Shown: positions 60,565-64,000 of the stretch, in pieces
How positions within the stretch are numbered: position 1 is the stretch's first letter
How the letters are laid out: the number at the start of each line of letters is the position of its first letter
Source of the DNA: Auanema rhodensis
Lineage: Eukaryota; Nematoda; Chromadorea; Rhabditida; Rhabditidae
DNA length: 64,000 bases
Direction of reading: 5' to 3'
Assembly (NCBI GenBank): GCA_964057225.1
Contig: OZ059895.1
Coordinates: 9,238,001-9,302,000, forward strand
Notes under the pieces: model-generated
Seen by the model: the letters and a program-made list of their open reading frames with translations, nothing else
Database searches by the model: none
Told to the model about the DNA's origin: nothing
Position numbers and translations under genes: made by a program

Positions 60565-63270
60565 TTAACGAAACACATCGCCGTCGCTATCTGTACTTCG
60601 TAAAGTATATTCTGTATTAGCATTTGAGGAAATCGTGCTGTCATCCGAATCATAATCTCTAAATTTCAAGTCATTGATTGTTTCTATGAAAGAAGTTTGA
60701 AAACCGTTCTCTTAATAATGGCCACATATCTCTAGCTCCATCCATTCTATGAATTTCTCGCCATTCTGCATCTCTTGATGCTTCGTGTTCATCATGTTCT
60801 ACTGGTGGTTCCGTTGATATTTCAGTGTAGCACAGAGGACAGACCTTAAGTAAACACATAAATACTTATAATAAAACTCAGATGATTTTACTTGTTTCAC
60901 AGCTAGCCATTTTTTCAAGCACGAGCCATGGAAATAATGCTTACAAGGAGTAACTCTAGCTTCTTCAACCATTTCCATTATGCAAATTGCACACAAATCT
61001 CCACGATCTGATTAATCAAATTGCTCGATACTAACAAATATAGAAAAAATGAACACCTTTTAGCTCACTCCCGTTTGCTTTAGCTAACTGGCTGATGTTT
61101 TTCGTAGCTTGTCGACGCGATACCAGCATCGAATGCAAATCATCCATTCTATAAGAATGTCATCTACTTTGAAACATATCAATAACTTACTTGTTACATA
61201 TGTTGATAACAATATGAAATATTATTATTCCTAACGTTACTATAGTCCAGTCACCTGAAGAAGAACTATTAAAGTAAATTGAATGGGATTGAAAAAAACC
61301 TTGCACCACTAAAAATGTTCCATAACTAACAACAGTTACCGCAACCAGCAGCTCAACAGTTTTAGTGATTGCCTTGACGCCAAACAACAAATCATCGCTT
61401 TTCTCCCATGGTTCTGTAGAACGCGACTGTAAAATTCAAATAAGATGATTTCGAAATATTTCACTAACATCCACGACACCAATGAAATACTGAGCTATTG
61501 CAGACGCGCTATGTAGAGAAACAAGTACACTATGGGAACAAATGATTATACACCTGAAAAAGCTTATATGCCATTTTAATAAATTATAAAAAATACCATA
61601 AATCAAGAGGTAGGAAAGTTAAGATAGAATAGCACATTCCAATTGGAGCAAATAGAAGAAAAACAGCCAGAATAAGGCACCGTAAATGTCTACTCCTATT
61701 ACTACTGGGACATGCAGCCAATACTAGCATTTGTGGCTCCAAAAGCTGATACAAGGAATGCAAAAGAGCAGAGGCAACTTAACAATATCATATTATTCAA
61801 CAATAGAATGTAACAACTAACCAATGAATAAAGCTAGTCCCATTAAGAATGCTTTTTTCTCAGTTTTCATTCCAATTAAACTTGTTTGAGCACATAGAAG
61901 AACCAGAACAAAAGCTTCAGCATATCTATAATGTCTTCATTACTTGAAATATAAAAGACAGTATAGCCTACCCAGAGTTGTTAAGTACATGTCCATGATC
62001 CCTTCTGCCTCCTACCGCTAGCTGGGCACCATCGACAATCCATTTAGAAATATATCCAACCGTTAGAGCTAGCGAAAGTAAAGACAACGGTGTGTTAGTA
62101 CTTTCCGCTACTCCAGAAAGTAGTACAGGACCGGCTTCACGCCAAGTTCTTCCCTAATAAAGAAAATAAAAATAGCGGATTTTTCAACTACCTTTTCAAA
62201 AATTTCTACATATACTCGAATTCCAAATAAAGTTAACCAGGCAAATGTTAACAACTCTGCTAATCTTAAGCGGCGCCAAATCTCAGCACACCCTGATCTT
62301 TATCATGAAAACAATTTTTAATAAAGCAGATTACCTGAAACTAATCCTTGATTCACAAAAATGTTTTTTAAACTTCTTAGTGTGCTTCCTAAACCTTGTA
62401 ACATTTCTGGAACAAGGTATAAGATATACACACACATGAAAACCATAGCCATAGAACATGATATATTATGAGCTGAAGCAAGAAAATTAAAATATTATTA
62501 AATTTGACATTTATACCATATATCAAATTGCCTAAAGCTATTCCACACATTCGAGCTAAGATAGGTCCTGTGAACATTGCTAGGCAAACCCTACCAAAAT
62601 CATTCTCAATTCTCAGAATAAAAGCTTGGAAAACGGCTAAGAATACCTAAATTATGTTCATGAAATAGGTCTTCTTAATCAAACTAACTTGAGCAAAAAA
62701 ATGAAAACCATGTCTTTCTAACTTTACAAAATCGTCTAGATGAACTTCTTGTTGTTTAGATGACTGTTCAAGAAAAACGTATACACAGGATAAGTAGTGG
62801 GCGAATGCGAAAACTAAAACACTTAGTGCGCATGCATACATTCGAAAAAGCTTCGACAAAGGCAATGTAATAAGAAGAGCACTTATTATTAAAACTGTAG
62901 AAGAGAACAATTATAAATTTAAGATGAAATGATCGTGGAACCTGAGTAACTGAGAATAATGGCGGCGGATTGATCAAAATCTCTCCTATGAACAAAATCT
63001 AATATTGTTGAAATATCAAAATATGAATTAAAAGGAGCCTAAACAATAATGAATGTACTATCAAATACTACACGTTCAAACCTTTGAGAGCATTTCTTGC
63101 GATATTTCTTCAAAGCTCACATCCTTGTTTCTCCACCACAATTCCAACAATAATAAACCGGGTAGACGTAAAACAATATCACAAATTTCCTCAGCTATTA
63201 CTCTGAGTAAATTCATACCATCGGTCATCTGACCAAAATGTTCTGTGCGTTGTAAGCCAAAGTATTCCAT
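60565..63270 (-). CDS. Multi-spanning RING E3 ligase, TRC8/RNF139-RNF145 type
   Basis: About 14 exons. The N-terminal half contains a dozen or so hydrophobic segments of the TRC8-N membrane domain (for example ALSVLVFAFAHYLSCVYVF, VELLVAVTVVSYGTFLVV, WTIVTLGIIIFHIVINI). After the last helix, GDRGDLCAICIMEMVEEARV and TPCKHYFHGSCLKKWLAVKQ continue into VCPLC. This is a C3H2C3 RING that follows human RNF139 closely (CAICYHEFTTSARITPCNHY). Family role: ER-membrane ubiquitin ligase acting in ERAD and sterol-regulated turnover. The C-terminus has two readings: a direct stop at 60671, or splicing of a 48-bp intron (GTTTTC..TTTAG) into an acidic tail DYDSDDSTISSNANTEYTLR ending at 60565. The second joins in frame and resembles the Asp-rich tail of RNF139, so I prefer it. 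The start ATG lies 3 bp after CAATAG. Confidence 0.87.
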
Positions 63271-64000
63271 TATCTATTGTTTGTAAAGAAAACTGATTTC
63301 ATTTGAGTTTGTGGCTGTAATATTTCGATTTATAAATAATATTTTGATAGTTTGACAATTATATAACTAGCAACTAAGTATCAGTTAAGAGAACTTTTCA
63401 GTTAACAAGTCATGTTTTTTTTGACTTCTTGGGAAGAAAAACAAAAAACAAATGACATAACAAACAGAAAATTACGTTCAAAGTTGCGAAAGCAAACGGA
63501 AGGCACATTACATCTGATCATGCACCAAAAAGACTCGCTTCAAATTATTAGAAATCATGCTATAATTTATGAAGCTCTTGTTTATAATACGACTTCCTAT
63601 ACCATTTAACGGGCTTCGTGAGCCTGATGAATAAGCAATTGATTCAAAAAGTGTAGGGTATCACACGCGCAAGTTTCGGAACGTAAATAGTATTGCCATA
63701 TTTGAATTTATTTAATTATCAAAACTTATGAAGGACCTGCTAGTCAATACTTCGCGGACTCAGCTGCCCATTCTTTTACGGTAAAACTTGAAAATTGTTA
63801 ATAAATAAAAGGGGTACGCAAACACGCGTGAAGTTATTGTTGAAGTTGAACCGTGCTAGCGAGAATATGCATAGGTTAATCTTCGATCTTTTCATAAAAT
63901 CCATTTCTAACTGTACTAGATTACTATTTTAGATCAAATATTAGTTTACATATTTTTTATAAACGTATATGATTGAGTTAACCCAATTGTGCTTTTCTAA
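63271..64000. other. Intergenic, upstream of the TRC8-like gene
   Basis: Should contain the promoter of the minus-strand ligase gene. A 65-codon plus-strand open frame (63412-63609) begins with ATG but shows no recognisable motif or splice signals. It might be the first exon of a gene beyond the window, so it is noted but not called. Confidence 0.4.

Noticed and set aside
63412..63609. 65-codon plus-strand open frame near the window end
   Set aside because: Has an ATG but no recognisable protein features; it may be a chance frame in a promoter region. Sequence beyond the window would be needed to see whether it is a first exon.

Overview
This is nuclear DNA of a compact-genome invertebrate animal, not a microbe. 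The evidence is an AT-rich background, dense genes on both strands broken by very small GT..AG introns (mostly about 30-60 bp), and clear metazoan families: CRTC, p120RasGAP, milton/TRAK, ATRX/XNP, a thioester protein, atossa and TRC8. The phylum cannot be assigned from the sequence. Gene ends come from hand translation and family resemblance, with no database search.

Layout. 1-3.0 kb: a GA microsatellite, a Lys/Glu-rich unrecognised gene (+) and a four-helix membrane protein (-). 3.5-10.3 kb: two tandem p120RasGAP (RASA1/vap) paralogs (-). They share a nearly identical 1,036-bp 3' tract, and the downstream copy has a decayed first SH2 domain. 10.9-12.4 kb: CRTC (+). 12.7-18.1 kb: UTP15 and DDX10/Dbp4, both ribosome-biogenesis genes, head to tail (-). 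18.6-24.1 kb: XNP/ATRX (+). 24.7-27.8 kb: milton/TRAK (-). 27.8-32.5 kb: largely empty. 32.5-37.4 kb: alpha-COP (+), with a likely box C/D snoRNA in its one oversized intron. 37.7-39.5 kb: WDR12 (+). 41.1-49.6 kb: an alpha-2-macroglobulin/TEP gene (-) with four alternative bait-region exons. 49.6-52.9 kb: empty. 52.9-54.7 kb: CDK9 (-). 55.3-56.3 kb: an F-box gene (+). 56.6-63.3 kb: atossa, mitochondrial ribosomal protein L19 and a TRC8-type RING E3 (all -).

Shared themes. UTP15, DDX10, WDR12 and the candidate snoRNA all serve ribosome production. CDK9, XNP and CRTC act in transcription. Alpha-COP and TRC8 act in the secretory pathway/ER. Most of these are housekeeping genes; the unusual material is the TEP bait-exon cassette, the RasGAP pair, the snoRNA, and a recurring splice-acceptor-like AG just before start codons that suggests spliced-leader trans-splicing.
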